A DNA stretch of 38,978 bases from an uncultured Prevotella sp. (GTDB taxonomy: Bacteria > Bacteroidota > Bacteroidia > Bacteroidales > Bacteroidaceae), in NCBI GenBank assembly GCA_900322175.1, contig ONYZ01000027.1, positions 1 to 38,978 of the forward strand, given 5' to 3'. A program made the position numbers and the translations under genes. The notes under the pieces are model-generated. The model was not told the DNA's origin and ran no database searches. It worked only from the letters and a program-made list of their open reading frames with translations. Positions 38,976-38,978 of this stretch are shown here, one piece after another (within the stretch, counting starts at the first letter, position 1; each line of letters opens with the position of its first letter).

Positions 38976-38978
38976 CAT

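Overview
The window looks like chromosome from a Bacteroidales bacterium, probably Prevotellaceae. Many genes are preceded by the Bacteroidetes-type promoter (TTTG or TTG, about 20 bp, then TAnnTTTG) rather than -35/-10 boxes. Shine-Dalgarno sequences are scarce. DUF4153, DUF4270, DUF4890, reverse rubrerythrin, dipeptidyl-peptidase III and the HU/smalltalk/amidase module are all typical of this phylum. The genus is inferred; no rRNA is present.

Region 1 (1-2891, minus strand) is a DpnII-type GATC restriction-modification cluster: a Dam-like methylase, a DpnII/MboI-family endonuclease, a second methylase cut by the window edge, and a 59-residue DpnD/PcfM-like protein upstream. The roughly 270-nt leader of the methylase is full of nested inverted repeats. 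Three GATC sites lie on a 10-bp period ahead of dpnD.

Region 2 (2944-7366, plus strand) is an accessory module: two unknown small genes, a RepA-like AAA ATPase, a Toprim primase-like protein, a small HTH protein, an HU-like protein, a smalltalk small membrane protein and an N-acetylmuramoyl-L-alanine amidase. It carries tandem palindromic operators, two direct-repeat arrays and a roughly 117-nt intergenic segment that folds into a long helix.

Region 3 (7386-8111) is an AT-rich gene for a repeat protein, bracketed by two 30-bp near-identical copies of the amidase 3' end plus its hairpin. It looks like a small inserted cassette.

Region 4 (8261-30194) is mostly core chromosome: a GH13 lipoprotein, a MuiA-like protein, a DUF4153 membrane protein, DUF4890, tRNA-Thr and tRNA-Gly, a LysM glucosaminidase, cdd, a beta-helix lipoprotein, rubrerythrin, a GDSL esterase, hisS, a four-helix-bundle gene framed by inverted heptad repeats, purA, a Fur-family regulator, an AlkD-like protein, DPP III, an AraC regulator with a histone H1-like tail, recQ, a GT5-only glycogen synthase-like protein and a DUF4270 lipoprotein.

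Region 5 (30201-37578) holds uvrD/pcrA, a small secreted repeat protein, carB, a YigZ/IMPACT protein, and tRNA-Ser(CGA) behind a promoter and two long hairpins. Region 6 (37579-38978) starts what is probably an integrated element: a tyrosine recombinase of the Bacteroides conjugative-transposon type with a C9 tract in its upstream region.

The strongest candidates for undescribed biology are the structured, possibly switch-like leader of the GATC system, the structured RNA between the HU and smalltalk genes, the repeat-bracketed gene at 7386-8111 and the heptad-repeat-framed four-helix-bundle gene.
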